Positions 1-7,788 of a stretch of 64,000 bases of DNA are shown here, in pieces; within the stretch, counting starts at the first letter, position 1, and every line of letters starts with the position of its first letter. The stretch comes from DASQFQ01 sp963722815. GTDB taxonomy: Bacteria; Actinomycetota; Thermoleophilia; Solirubrobacterales; Solirubrobacteraceae. The notes under the pieces were generated by a model, which was given only the letters and a program-made list of their open reading frames with translations, had not been told where the DNA came from and did not search any database. The translations under genes and the position numbers were made by a program. The stretch lies in the NCBI GenBank assembly GCA_963722815.1, contig CAVROM010000009.1, positions 372,001-436,000 of the forward strand. The letters are read 5' to 3'.

Positions 1-774
1 GATGTCGGCCACCGAGTGGATCGGCGCGTCCCAGGTGATGCGGTCGCGGTGGGGCTCGAGCACGGCGTCGGCCTCGGGGTCGGTCAGGTCCGGGTCCTCG
101 AGCCACGCGTCGGGCAGCGCCTCGGCGATCCGGCGGTAGAACGCGGGGTCCGTGTCGACGTCGACCGCCGTCCCCTTGTAGGCGCCCTTGAAGTCGATCG
201 AGGCGATCGCACCGGTCTCGACGAGCTGCTCGATCAGCTCGCCGGGCCAGTCGGGCGTGCCGTCGAGCTTGAAGCGCAGCCACGGGTAGACCTCGAGCCG
301 CTGCCTGACCGGGTCGAAGCTCGGCGGGTTGCCGAGGCGCAGCGAGACGACGAAGCGGACCGGGCGGTGCTCGCGGCCGAGCACGTCGCCGAGCGAGCGG
401 CCGGCCTGGCGCAGCGCGAGGTCGAGCCCGGCGCTCTCGATCGCCCAGCGGCGGTAGAGCAGGTAGGCGGGCATGTCCGGCGCGCCGGAGGGGAAGAGGT
501 CGAGCTCGCCGACGTGGCGGGCGAACTCCCCGAACGTCCACTCGCCGGCGAGCGGGAGCGACGGGCCGCGGGCCAGCTGCTCGCGCTGCTCGTCGGGGTC
601 GTAGGTGACGTCCTCGCCCAGGCCCTCCTCGCCGGCGCCGCGCAGGTGGTAGGTCGTAGTGACGCGCGTGAACTCGGGGTTGACGGCGCGCTCGCGGCCT
701 TCGAGCGAGTAGTCCTCGATGGTGAGCGGCAGCTCGGAGACGTGTTCGTAGGTGGTCACGACGGGAGCCGACAT
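1..774 (-). CDS. Enolase-superfamily (MLE/mandelate racemase-like) protein, 3' end beyond window
   Basis: Open reading frame of 258 codons running off the left edge, beginning at ATG 774. The N-terminal part resembles the capping domain of muconate-lactonizing-type enolases (a GEEGLGEDVTYDP stretch near residue 45), followed by the start of a barrel with FKLDG near residue 165 and SIDFKG near residue 190, where superfamily acid/base and metal-binding residues are expected. The last visible residues (WDAPIHS) are also typical. The specific substrate cannot be read from this portion. It is divergent from the DUF2298 gene with only 18 bp between start codons, so both promoters must overlap the gene ends. 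Superfamily assignment is by remembered motif pattern; C-terminal catalytic residues are outside the window. Confidence 0.6.
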   Translation of the reverse strand, partial: MSAPVVTTYEHVSELPLTIEDYSLEGRERAVNPEFTRVTTTYHLRGAGEEGLGEDVTYDPDEQREQLARGPSLPLAGEWTFGEFARHVGELDLFPSGAPDMPAYLLYRRWAIESAGLDLALRQAGRSLGDVLGREHRPVRFVVSLRLGNPPSFDPVRQRLEVYPWLRFKLDGTPDWPGELIEQLVETGAIASIDFKGAYKGTAVDVDTDPAFYRRIAEALPDAWLEDPDLTDPEADAVLEPHRDRITWDAPIHSVADI

Positions 775-792
775 TAGTGTCTCGGGCAAGCG

Positions 793-2898
793 ATGACCGC
801 GGCGCTGCGCTTCTTCGTGCTGATCGAGGTACTGGGGCTGGCGGCGACGCCGCTGGTCGCGGTCGCCCTCGCGCGCTTGCCCGGCAGCGGGCTGGCGTTC
901 GCCAAGCCGCTCGGGCTGCTGCTGGTGACGTGGGTCGTGTGGGTGCTGGGCTCGGCCGGCGTGGCGCAGTCGACGGTCATGTGGATCGTCGTGGTCGCGT
1001 TGCTCGCGGGCGCCGGCGCGCTCGTGCTGTGGCGGCTGCGGCCGGCGATCCCGCGCGGCGCGTTCCTGTGGTCGGAGGGGTTGGCGCTGGGCGCCTTCGC
1101 GCTGATGGCGCTGCTCATCGCCTACTCGCCCGACGTGTGGCAGACCGAGAAGCCGATGGACATGGCGTTCATCAACGCGGCGGGCAACGCGACGCACTTC
1201 CCGCCCGAGGACCCGTGGATGGCGGGGGAGGACCTCAACTACTACTACTTCGGGCACCTGATGGTGTCGGGGCTCATCCGGCTCTCGGCGGTGGCGCCGG
1301 ACGTCGGCTACAACCTCGGCGTCGCGACGTTCTTCGCGCTCTCGGTGGTGGCCGCCTTCGGGCTCGCCTACGCGATCGGGGGCCGCGTGGTGATCGGGCT
1401 GTGGGGGGTGGCGCTGTGCATCCTCGCGGGGACGATCGGCTCCGGCCTCGAGCTGCTGGACCACGGCGGGCCGCTGCGCCAGTACGACTGGTTCGGCGCC
1501 TCGCGCGTGATCACGGGGACGATCAACGAGTTCCCGGCCTTCTCGTTCACGCTCGCCGACCTGCACGGGCACGTGATGGCGATCCCGTTCTCGCTGCTGG
1601 CGCTGGCGTTCGGGCTCCAGGTCGCGACGAGCGGCCCCTCGCCGCCGCCGGCGCGCTTCCCGGCCGCGCTCGAGCTGGCCTGCGCGGCGCTCGCGATCGG
1701 GACGCTGTACGCGATCAACGCGTGGTCGTTCCCGGTCATCGCCGGGCTGGTCGCGCTGTGCGCGGTGGTACGGGCGCGCGACGCGCCGAGCGTCCGCGAG
1801 CGAGCCCGCACGCTGGCCTGGATGGCGGTCCTGCTGCTGCTCGCGGTGCTCGCCGTGCTGCCGTTCCTGCTGAGCTACGACGCGGCAGCGGACGGGCTGG
1901 GGAGCGTGACGAAGCGGGCCGGCTTCTCGTCCTGGGCGACCGACCACGGGGCGATCTACGGGCTGCTCCTCTACCTCGTCTTCACGGCCTTCCTGGTGGC
2001 GCTGATCCGCTCGCGGCGCCCGTGGCGGACAGGGGGATGGATGCTGGCGGTTGCGCTGTTCGGCGGCTCGCTGCTCGCCCCCGCCGACCTCACCGGCGTC
2101 GCCGTGCTGGCAGGCCTGTGCTGGATCGCGGGCTACTGCGCGTTCCTCCACCGCGCGCCGTCGGCCGAGCGCTTCACGTGGATCCTGATCGGCGGCGGGC
2201 TGCTGTGTCTGCTGATCCCGGAGGTCGTCTACGTACGCGATTCGTTCGCCGGCACCGACCTCTACCGCATGAACACGGTCTTCAAGCTCGGCTACAACGC
2301 GTGGCTGCTGCTGGCGATCGCGGGCGCGCCGGCGATCGTGTGGTCGTGGGGCTGGCTGCGCCGCCGCGCGCGAATCGCGCAGCTCGCGTGGGGGATCCCG
2401 CTGCTGGCCCTGCTCGCGCTGGCGGCCGTCTATCCCGTGGCGGGGACCTACGCACGCAAGGGTGGCTTCTCGGCCGCGCCGCACCTCGACGGGCTGCGCT
2501 GGCTGTCGGAGTCCGCACCGGGCGACCCGGGGGCGATCGAGTGGCTCCGCGACCACGCGCCGCACGGCTCGGTCGTGCTCGAGGCGGTCGGCGACGACTA
2601 CTCCTCCTTCGGCCACGCGCGGATCTCGAGCTTCACCGGCCTGCCGACGGTGATGGGCTGGCCCGGCCACGAGCTCCAGTGGGCGCACGACCCCGGCAGC
2701 CGCCGCCAGGACGTCGAGCGGATCTACCAGGGCACGATCGAGGAGGCTCAGCCGCTGCTCGACAAGTACGGCGTCCGCTACGTCGTGGTCGGGCCGCTCG
2801 AGCGCACGACCTACGGCGACGAGGGCGTGGCGAAGTGGGACACGCTCGGCCGCCGCGTCTACGACCGCGACGGCACCACGGTGTGGAAGCTCAAGTGA
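793..2898 (+). CDS. DUF2298 (YYY-type) polytopic membrane protein
   Basis: 701-residue protein with about a dozen hydrophobic segments and the DUF2298 signature near residues 115-160: EKPMDMAF, then NYYYFGH, the run of tyrosines that gives the family its name. These proteins are GT-C-like integral membrane proteins of unknown exact reaction, often found near oligosaccharyl or dolichol-phosphate-sugar enzymes, so a role in sugar transfer at the membrane is inferred. The C-terminal about 100 residues are soluble and end VVGPLERTTYGDEGV.... Its stop overlaps the GTG start of the next gene (GTGA at 2895-2898), so the two are translationally coupled. An Agl23-type protein and a flippase-like protein are encoded convergently next door. 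Confidence 0.85.
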   Translation: MTAALRFFVLIEVLGLAATPLVAVALARLPGSGLAFAKPLGLLLVTWVVWVLGSAGVAQSTVMWIVVVALLAGAGALVLWRLRPAIPRGAFLWSEGLALGAFALMALLIAYSPDVWQTEKPMDMAFINAAGNATHFPPEDPWMAGEDLNYYYFGHLMVSGLIRLSAVAPDVGYNLGVATFFALSVVAAFGLAYAIGGRVVIGLWGVALCILAGTIGSGLELLDHGGPLRQYDWFGASRVITGTINEFPAFSFTLADLHGHVMAIPFSLLALAFGLQVATSGPSPPPARFPAALELACAALAIGTLYAINAWSFPVIAGLVALCAVVRARDAPSVRERARTLAWMAVLLLLAVLAVLPFLLSYDAAADGLGSVTKRAGFSSWATDHGAIYGLLLYLVFTAFLVALIRSRRPWRTGGWMLAVALFGGSLLAPADLTGVAVLAGLCWIAGYCAFLHRAPSAERFTWILIGGGLLCLLIPEVVYVRDSFAGTDLYRMNTVFKLGYNAWLLLAIAGAPAIVWSWGWLRRRARIAQLAWGIPLLALLALAAVYPVAGTYARKGGFSAAPHLDGLRWLSESAPGDPGAIEWLRDHAPHGSVVLEAVGDDYSSFGHARISSFTGLPTVMGWPGHELQWAHDPGSRRQDVERIYQGTIEEAQPLLDKYGVRYVVVGPLERTTYGDEGVAKWDTLGRRVYDRDGTTVWKLK

Positions 2899-3464
2899 TC
2901 GTTCTCGGCGACCCGCCGGAGGCGTGGGAGGCGCTGGGGTTCGAGGTGTGCGATGGCATCGTCGCGCTCGGTGAGGAGCGGCTGCGGCTGACCGGGCGCG
3001 GAGGAGGGATCCTCGGCGTGACCGCCCCCGGGCTCACCGCCGACGACCCGGACGGGCTGCCGCTAAGAAACGGGCCGCACCACCCGCCGGAGCCCTCCGC
3101 GCACCCGAACGGGGCGTTCGCGGTCGACCACGTCGTCGTCCTCACCGGCTCGCTCGACCGCACCGTCGCCGCGCTCGAAGCCGCCGGCCTCGACCTCCGC
3201 CGCCGCGACGAGCGGATGGCGTCCCTGCGGCTCGGCTCCTACATCCTCGAGGTCGTCGAGCGTGGCGATGATCCGGCGCGCTTCTGGGGCCTCGTGGTCA
3301 TCGTGGACGACCCGGGCGCGGTGCCCGGCGCCGGCCCGGCGAAGAACGCGGTCCAGCCCGGCCCCCCGCTAGGCAGCAAGCTGCCTGGCTTGGCGCCCAG
3401 CCGCCGCATCGCGACGGTGAAGGGCCTCGGCACCGCGCTCGCGGTGATGTCGCGGCGCGTGTAG
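2895..3464 (+). CDS. Glyoxalase-like (VOC-fold) domain protein with a repeat inserted near its 3' end
   Basis: 189-residue protein starting at GTG 2895. The segment FAVDHVVVLTGSLDRTVAALEAAG (residues about 75-98, described by its ends FAVDHVV and LEAAG) is the beta-alpha-beta opening of a VOC/glyoxalase-like domain, and YILEVVE follows as a later strand. No clear metal-binding triad is seen, so no enzyme activity is claimed. Near residues 156-168 a proline/glycine-rich stretch is encoded by a palindromic repeat (3362-3401) that splits the family-like ending NAVQPG / RRIATVKGLGTALAVMS while keeping the frame. The gene overlaps the convergent Agl23-like gene by 226 bp. Confidence 0.7.
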   Translation: MIVLGDPPEAWEALGFEVCDGIVALGEERLRLTGRGGGILGVTAPGLTADDPDGLPLRNGPHHPPEPSAHPNGAFAVDHVVVLTGSLDRTVAALEAAGLDLRRRDERMASLRLGSYILEVVERGDDPARFWGLVVIVDDPGAVPGAGPAKNAVQPGPPLGSKLPGLAPSRRIATVKGLGTALAVMSRRV

Positions 3465-4972
3465 AGGTACTCGGCGAGGCCGCCGGTCGGGTTCCACGGC
3501 TTGCGGCGGGTGAACCAGCGCCACCAGTTGCCGAGCGACATCCTGCTGTAGTCGCGGACCCACCAGACGCGGAAGGGGAACTTGCGGCCGGTGTAGGCGC
3601 CCAGCGCCGGCGCCAGCCGGGCGCGGCCGCCCTCGGTCATGACCAGCACGTCGGAGTCGGGCGGCGCGTTGACGGTCGTCATGTCGAGGTAGCCGACGTT
3701 GAGGTCGCGGAAGTACCAGGCGTACGGGAACGTCGCGCCGTCGGCGGAGTCGACCGTGACCGACAGCTTCGGGTTCTTCTTCGCCATCCGTTTGACCTCC
3801 AGCTCGATCCGCTTGACGTCCTCGGACGACTGGGTGGAGACGAGCAGCTCCCGTGGGTTCGCGCGGTGGTCGACGTTGAGCCACCACGACGAGATCGGTA
3901 CGTACAGGGCGATCACCGCCGCGACCGCGAGCCCGGCCTTGCCGAGCGTCGAGCCCCGCGCGTCCCACAGCCACTGGACCCCGAGGCCGGCCAGCAGGAT
4001 CAGCGGCAGCAGCGGGTGCAGCACGAGCCAGGCGAACTTCTCGCCCGCCCACGAGTAGATCGCCAGCGACAGCGCGAACGCCCACACCAGGAACGCACGC
4101 AGCACCGTCGGCTGCCGGAACGCCAGCACCACGCCGAGCAGCCCGAGCAGCAGCACCGGCCACTCCTCGCCGAACAGGACGATCACGTAGAAGTACGGCT
4201 TCTCCCCGCCGCGGCCTACGCCGTGCTGCTTGAGCCAGTAGGCGATCGAGTCGTGGAGGCCGTCCCACAACCCCGACGGGTTGGTGAGGAAGACCGTGAA
4301 CATCAGCGTGAAGACGATCGCGAACGTCGCCAGCGCCCACACCCACGATTCCCAGCCGACCGACTTGACCCGCAGCCACGTGTCGCCGGCCCCGTCGCGC
4401 TCGCGCCAGAACAGCAGCGCGAAGAACGTGAAGGCGACGAAGCCGGTGATGTACATCGTCTCCTTGGTCGCGAAGCCGAGCGCGATCAGCGCCCCGATCG
4501 CCGGCGGCCCCCAGAACCGCGGCCGGTCGAGGAAGCGGAACACCACCACGAGCAGCGCGAAGCTGATCGCCGCGAAGTAGATGTCCTCACGGGCGAAGCG
4601 CGAGAAGTAGAGGTACGACGGCCCGATCGCCAGCAGCACCGCCGCCGTGAACGCCGCCACGCGCCCGAGCTGCTCGCGCAGGAAGTACGGCATCGCCACC
4701 ATCGACGTGCCCATCAGCGCGGGGGCGAGCCGGGCGGTGAAGTCGGAGTCGCCGAAGATCGAGAACATGCCGGCGGTCAGGTAGAACCGCAGCGGGCCGT
4801 GCAGGATCGGCATGTACTTGTAGTCCCCCTTGGTCCACAGGACCCAGGAGAAGTAGGCGTCCTGGCTCTCGTCGTGGTGGAACGGGCGGTCGCCGAGGTC
4901 GTACAGCCGCAGGCCGAGCGCCACCGCGACAAGGACTATGTAGGCGATCAGCTCGCCGCGCGGGCGCCTCAC
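3239..4972 (-). CDS. Agl23-type (TIGR03663) GT-C membrane protein
   Basis: 577-residue membrane protein starting at GTG 4972. Residues 30-60 carry RPFHHDESQDAYFSW and YMPILHGPL, the acidic first-loop signature of GT-C glycosyltransferases of the PMT/ArnT superfamily as it appears in the TIGR03663 family, now called flippase activity-associated protein Agl23. About ten membrane segments follow, then a soluble C-terminal domain. The expected role is transfer or flipping of lipid-linked sugar at the cell surface; substrate unknown. Its start overlaps the stop of the upstream flippase-like gene (GTGA, 4969-4972), so they form an operon. The last about 70 codons run through a palindromic repeat and into the convergent VOC gene and are probably not family sequence. 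Confidence 0.85.
   Translation of the reverse strand: MRRPRGELIAYIVLVAVALGLRLYDLGDRPFHHDESQDAYFSWVLWTKGDYKYMPILHGPLRFYLTAGMFSIFGDSDFTARLAPALMGTSMVAMPYFLREQLGRVAAFTAAVLLAIGPSYLYFSRFAREDIYFAAISFALLVVVFRFLDRPRFWGPPAIGALIALGFATKETMYITGFVAFTFFALLFWRERDGAGDTWLRVKSVGWESWVWALATFAIVFTLMFTVFLTNPSGLWDGLHDSIAYWLKQHGVGRGGEKPYFYVIVLFGEEWPVLLLGLLGVVLAFRQPTVLRAFLVWAFALSLAIYSWAGEKFAWLVLHPLLPLILLAGLGVQWLWDARGSTLGKAGLAVAAVIALYVPISSWWLNVDHRANPRELLVSTQSSEDVKRIELEVKRMAKKNPKLSVTVDSADGATFPYAWYFRDLNVGYLDMTTVNAPPDSDVLVMTEGGRARLAPALGAYTGRKFPFRVWWVRDYSRMSLGNWWRWFTRRKPWNPTGGLAEYLYTRRDITASAVPRPFTVAMRRLGAKPGSLLPSGGPGWTAFFAGPAPGTAPGSSTMTTRPQKRAGSSPRSTTSRM
3362..3401 (+). repeat. Palindromic interspersed repeat, copy 1
   Basis: A 40-base element with stem arms AGGCAGC (3371-3377) and GCTGCCT (3380-3386), extended by GCT/GGC to about 10 bp. 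It matches the copy at 40430-40469 (opposite strand) at 33 of 40 positions by hand alignment, and the sixth stem pair is swapped from G-C to C-G. It lies inside the overlapping 3' ends of the convergent VOC and Agl23-like genes. Confidence 0.75.
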
Positions 4973-5928
4973 GTCGCGCGACTGCCTCGCGCAGAGCGCT
5001 CGTCACCGCTTCGCTCGGCCCGCAACCGCGCGAGCCCTCCGTAGCGGGCCGCCAGCAGCACGAAGCCGACCGCGGTGATCGGCACCAGCAGCGCGAAGCG
5101 CAGCATCACGAGGTACGACACGGCGGTCGCGCCGGTGCCGCCGATCGCCTTGATCCCGATGACCGTGGCCGCATCCTGGGTGCCTGCGTAACCGGGCCCC
5201 GACGGGATCAGCGCGAACACGCTCGCCAGCGCGACCAGGTAGAGCCCCTCGAGGAAGCTCATGCCGAACCCGACCGACGCGCCGACCGCGATCCACGCGC
5301 ACGCCTCGATGATCCACACACCGAACGTCATGGCCACCAGCAGCGCGCCGTGTCGGCTGACCAGCCGGTACGTCGAGGAGAGCATCGGCGCGACGAAGTC
5401 GTGGATGCGGTGGTTGCGGCGCACGAGCACGATCGCCACCACGCCTCCCGCCAGCACCACCGCGGTCGCCAGCACGATCCACTCGACCGAGTGCGTCCCG
5501 ACGTTGCCGAGGATCGCGTAGCCGACGACGAGGAAGAGCACGAGGATCACGCCGACGTCGAGCAGCCGTTCGGCCACGATCGTGCCGATCACGGTGCGCT
5601 TGGACGCGTCCGCGCGCGGCGCCATCAGCACCACCCGGGCGGCGTCGCCCGCGCGCGCGGGCAGGACGTTGTTGACCGCATAGCCGACCGTGGTCAGCGA
5701 GTACGAGTCGACGCGTGCCGGACGGGCGCCGTCGTCGAGCAGCAGCCGGTGCCAGCGCTCCGAGCGCACCAGCGTGTTGACGCCGTAGAGCGCGATCGCG
5801 CTGACCAGCGAGCCCCACTCGGCCGCCGTGTGGGGGAACTCCGGCGGGTCCTGGCGCAGCGCCCACCAGACCACCGCGGCGAGGCAGACAGCCGAGATCA
5901 CGATGCCGAGCAGGGGCAGCCGTTGCAC
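4969..5928 (-). CDS. Lysylphosphatidylglycerol synthase TM region / YbhN-like flippase protein
   Basis: 319 residues with GTG 5928 chosen because the hydrophobic N-terminus begins directly there (VQRLPLLGIVIS); the much longer open frame upstream to 7737 is a shadow of the P450 and CoxS genes. The protein has seven to eight membrane segments and family features such as NTLVRSERW, the VGYAVNNVLPARAGDAAR motif near residues 75-95, and IPSGPGYAGTQDA near residue 240. Members move or modify membrane lipids; together with the downstream Agl23-like gene this suggests handling of a lipid-linked saccharide. Only 18 bp separate its start from the divergent P450 gene. Confidence 0.85.
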   Translation of the reverse strand: MQRLPLLGIVISAVCLAAVVWWALRQDPPEFPHTAAEWGSLVSAIALYGVNTLVRSERWHRLLLDDGARPARVDSYSLTTVGYAVNNVLPARAGDAARVVLMAPRADASKRTVIGTIVAERLLDVGVILVLFLVVGYAILGNVGTHSVEWIVLATAVVLAGGVVAIVLVRRNHRIHDFVAPMLSSTYRLVSRHGALLVAMTFGVWIIEACAWIAVGASVGFGMSFLEGLYLVALASVFALIPSGPGYAGTQDAATVIGIKAIGGTGATAVSYLVMLRFALLVPITAVGFVLLAARYGGLARLRAERSGDERSARGSRAT

Positions 5929-5933
5929 GCGTG

Positions 5934-5939
5934 TAGGTT
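5934..5939 (+). promoter_or_regulatory. Candidate leaderless -10 box (TAGGTT) for the P450 gene
   Basis: TAGGTT ends 7 bases before GTG 5947, so the predicted transcript would begin at or next to the start codon. No ribosome-binding site is present between them. Confidence 0.5.
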
Positions 5940-5946
5940 GACATCC

Positions 5947-7263
5947 GTGTCGTTGACCGGGCCCGAGCCGATCAGCACCAACCCGTTGCGGCGCGTCGCT
6001 TTCGAGCTGCAGACCGAGCGCCGCGCCCGCGGCGGCTACCCGCCCGGCGACACCTCGCTGAGCGTCCGCCGCACGCACCGGATGATCGCCGACCCGCTCC
6101 ACCTGCTGCTCGAGGCCTACGAGCGCCACGGCCCGGTCTTCTCGCTGCGCATCCTCAACGCGCGCAACGTCTTCATGCTCGGCCCGGAGGCGAACCACTT
6201 CATGCTCGTCTCCCACGCCGACCGCTTCCGCTGGCGCGACGGCGGCTTCGGCGACCTGATCCCGCTGCTCGGGGACGGGATGCTCACGATCGACGGCGAC
6301 TTCCACAAGCAGTCGCGCCGGATCATGCTCCCGGCCTTCCACCACGAGCGCGTGAAGGCGGCGCTCGGCGTCATGGACGAGGAGATCGAGCGCGCCCTGC
6401 GCGGCTGGCACGACGGCCTCGAGCTCGACCTCTACGGCTGGGCGCGCGAGCTCGCGCTGCGCGTCGCCATGCGCGCGCTGTTCGGCCTCGACGCCGACTC
6501 GAGCGGCCCGGCGCGCGACTTCGAGCGCGCGCTCGGCTACTACGGGCGCGAATACTGGCTGCAGGTGCTGCGCGGCCCGCGCACGCCGTGGGCGCAGCTC
6601 CAAAGCTCGCGCGAGCGGCTCGACCGCCTGATCTACGCCGAGATCGCCGACCGCCGGCGCAGCGGGCGCCGCGGGGAGGACGTGCTGTCGCTGCTGCTCG
6701 ACGCCCCGTTCAGCGACCGCCACATCCGCGACCATGTGATGACGCTGCTGTTCGCGGGCCACGACACCACCACCGCGACCGTCGCCTTCCTGTTCTACGA
6801 GCTCGCCCGCCACCCCGAGATCGTCGTGGCGGGCGACCCGCAGCTGCTCGAGCAGGCGCTCGAGGAGACGCTGCGCCTCTACCCGCCGGCCTGGATCGGC
6901 CCGCGCCGCGCCGCCCGCGCGTTCGACTTCGGCGGCCACCACGTCGCCGAGGGCGCAGCCGTCAACTACTCCTCGTGGGCCTCGCACCGCCTGCCCGACG
7001 TGTGGGAGGAGCCGCACGCGTTCTGCCCCGAGCGCTTCGCACCCGAGGCGCGCAAGCGGATCCCCAAGGGCGCCTACGTCCCATTCGGCGGCGGCTCCCG
7101 GATCTGCCTCGGGATGCGCTTCGGCCAGGCCGAGATCCGCGCCATCGCGACCGCCGTGAGCGAGCGCTTCCGCGTCGAGTTGCAGCCAGGCTTCCGGCTC
7201 CGGATCCGCCAGACGCCGACGCTCGGCCCAGCGGGTGGGCTTCCGGTGCGAATCCGGGTGTAG
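5947..7263 (+). CDS. Cytochrome P450
   Basis: 438-residue haem monooxygenase starting at GTG 5947. The I-helix oxygen-activation motif AGHDTT is at residues 270-275, the K-helix ExxR (ETLR) near 307-310, and the haem-ligand loop FGGGSRICLG at 380-389 with Cys387 as thiolate ligand. No membrane anchor is seen, so it is a soluble bacterial enzyme that needs separate ferredoxin and reductase partners; none is adjacent. The substrate is unknown; the N-terminal PPGDTSLSVRRT-type sequence is common in CYP families acting on hydrophobic compounds. The gene is divergent from the flippase-like gene and its stop codon overlaps the TAGGTT box upstream of the molybdenum-hydroxylase operon. Confidence 0.95.
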   Translation: MSLTGPEPISTNPLRRVAFELQTERRARGGYPPGDTSLSVRRTHRMIADPLHLLLEAYERHGPVFSLRILNARNVFMLGPEANHFMLVSHADRFRWRDGGFGDLIPLLGDGMLTIDGDFHKQSRRIMLPAFHHERVKAALGVMDEEIERALRGWHDGLELDLYGWARELALRVAMRALFGLDADSSGPARDFERALGYYGREYWLQVLRGPRTPWAQLQSSRERLDRLIYAEIADRRRSGRRGEDVLSLLLDAPFSDRHIRDHVMTLLFAGHDTTTATVAFLFYELARHPEIVVAGDPQLLEQALEETLRLYPPAWIGPRRAARAFDFGGHHVAEGAAVNYSSWASHRLPDVWEEPHAFCPERFAPEARKRIPKGAYVPFGGGSRICLGMRFGQAEIRAIATAVSERFRVELQPGFRLRIRQTPTLGPAGGLPVRIRV

Positions 7264-7266
7264 GTT
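7261..7266 (+). promoter_or_regulatory. Candidate -10 box and leader of the molybdenum hydroxylase operon
   Basis: TAGGTT starts on the P450 stop codon. It would give a short leader of about 35 bases ending in a strong GAAGGAGG ribosome-binding site ahead of ATG 7309, unlike the leaderless genes nearby. Read-through from P450 is also possible. Confidence 0.35.
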
Positions 7267-7308
7267 TCGCGGCGAGGAAGTCGTTTCCAAGGGTGAAGGA
7301 GGACCTAC

Positions 7309-7788
7309 ATGGCTGGCCGCGTCCCGATAACGGTGACCGTGAACGGGCAACTGCACGCGGGCGATGTCGAGCCGCGCCAGCTGCTGGTGCACTTCCTGCG
7401 CGACACGCTCGGGCTGACGGGCACGCACGTCGGTTGTGACACGTCGAACTGCGGCGCCTGCACGGTCCACCTCGACGGCGACGCGGTGAAGAGCTGCACG
7501 GTGCTCGCCGTCCAGGCCGACGGCGCGGAGGTCACCACGATCGAGGGCATGGGCAGCGAGGGCGACCTGCACCCGATGCAGGAGGCGTTCTGGGCCAACC
7601 ACGGCCTCCAGTGCGGCTACTGCACGCCCGGCATGATCATGGCCGGCGCCGACCTGATCGCGAAGAATCCGAGCCCGACCGAGGAGGAGGTCCGCGAGGC
7701 GCTCGCCGGCAACCTCTGCCGCTGTACCGGCTACCACAACATCGTCAAGGCCGTGCTGTCCGCCGCGGGCCAGGAGGTGAAGCTGTGA
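7309..7788 (+). CDS. coxS: [2Fe-2S] small subunit of xanthine/CO dehydrogenase-family hydroxylase
   Basis: 159 residues with the two iron-sulfur domains of molybdenum hydroxylase small subunits. The plant-ferredoxin-type cluster site is C43-DTSNCGAC with a fourth Cys after LDGDAVKS, and the C-terminal cluster uses QCGYCTPGM near residue 104 and LCRCTGYHNIV near residue 138. It passes electrons from the Mo site to FAD in the cytoplasm. ATG 7309 follows a GAAGGAGG ribosome-binding site. Its stop overlaps GTG of the large-subunit gene (7785-7788). The symbol is by homology to the CO dehydrogenase family; the substrate is not proven. Confidence 0.92.
   Translation: MAGRVPITVTVNGQLHAGDVEPRQLLVHFLRDTLGLTGTHVGCDTSNCGACTVHLDGDAVKSCTVLAVQADGAEVTTIEGMGSEGDLHPMQEAFWANHGLQCGYCTPGMIMAGADLIAKNPSPTEEEVREALAGNLCRCTGYHNIVKAVLSAAGQEVKL

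Noticed and set aside
16..777. Long plus-strand open frame of 253 residues at the left edge
   Set aside because: Low-complexity Arg/Val/Gly/Glu protein opposite a minus-strand frame with a recognisable enolase-like sequence; a shadow frame of high-GC DNA.
777..2891. Arg-rich plus-strand frame overlapping the DUF2298 gene and continuing to 3464
   Set aside because: Only the last 189 codons, from GTG 2895, have family-like sequence. The rest is out-of-frame DUF2298 DNA.
5929..7737. Upstream extension of the flippase-like gene to a 922-residue protein
   Set aside because: The extra 600 residues are antisense to the P450 and CoxS genes and show no domain; only the part from GTG 5928 is membrane-like.
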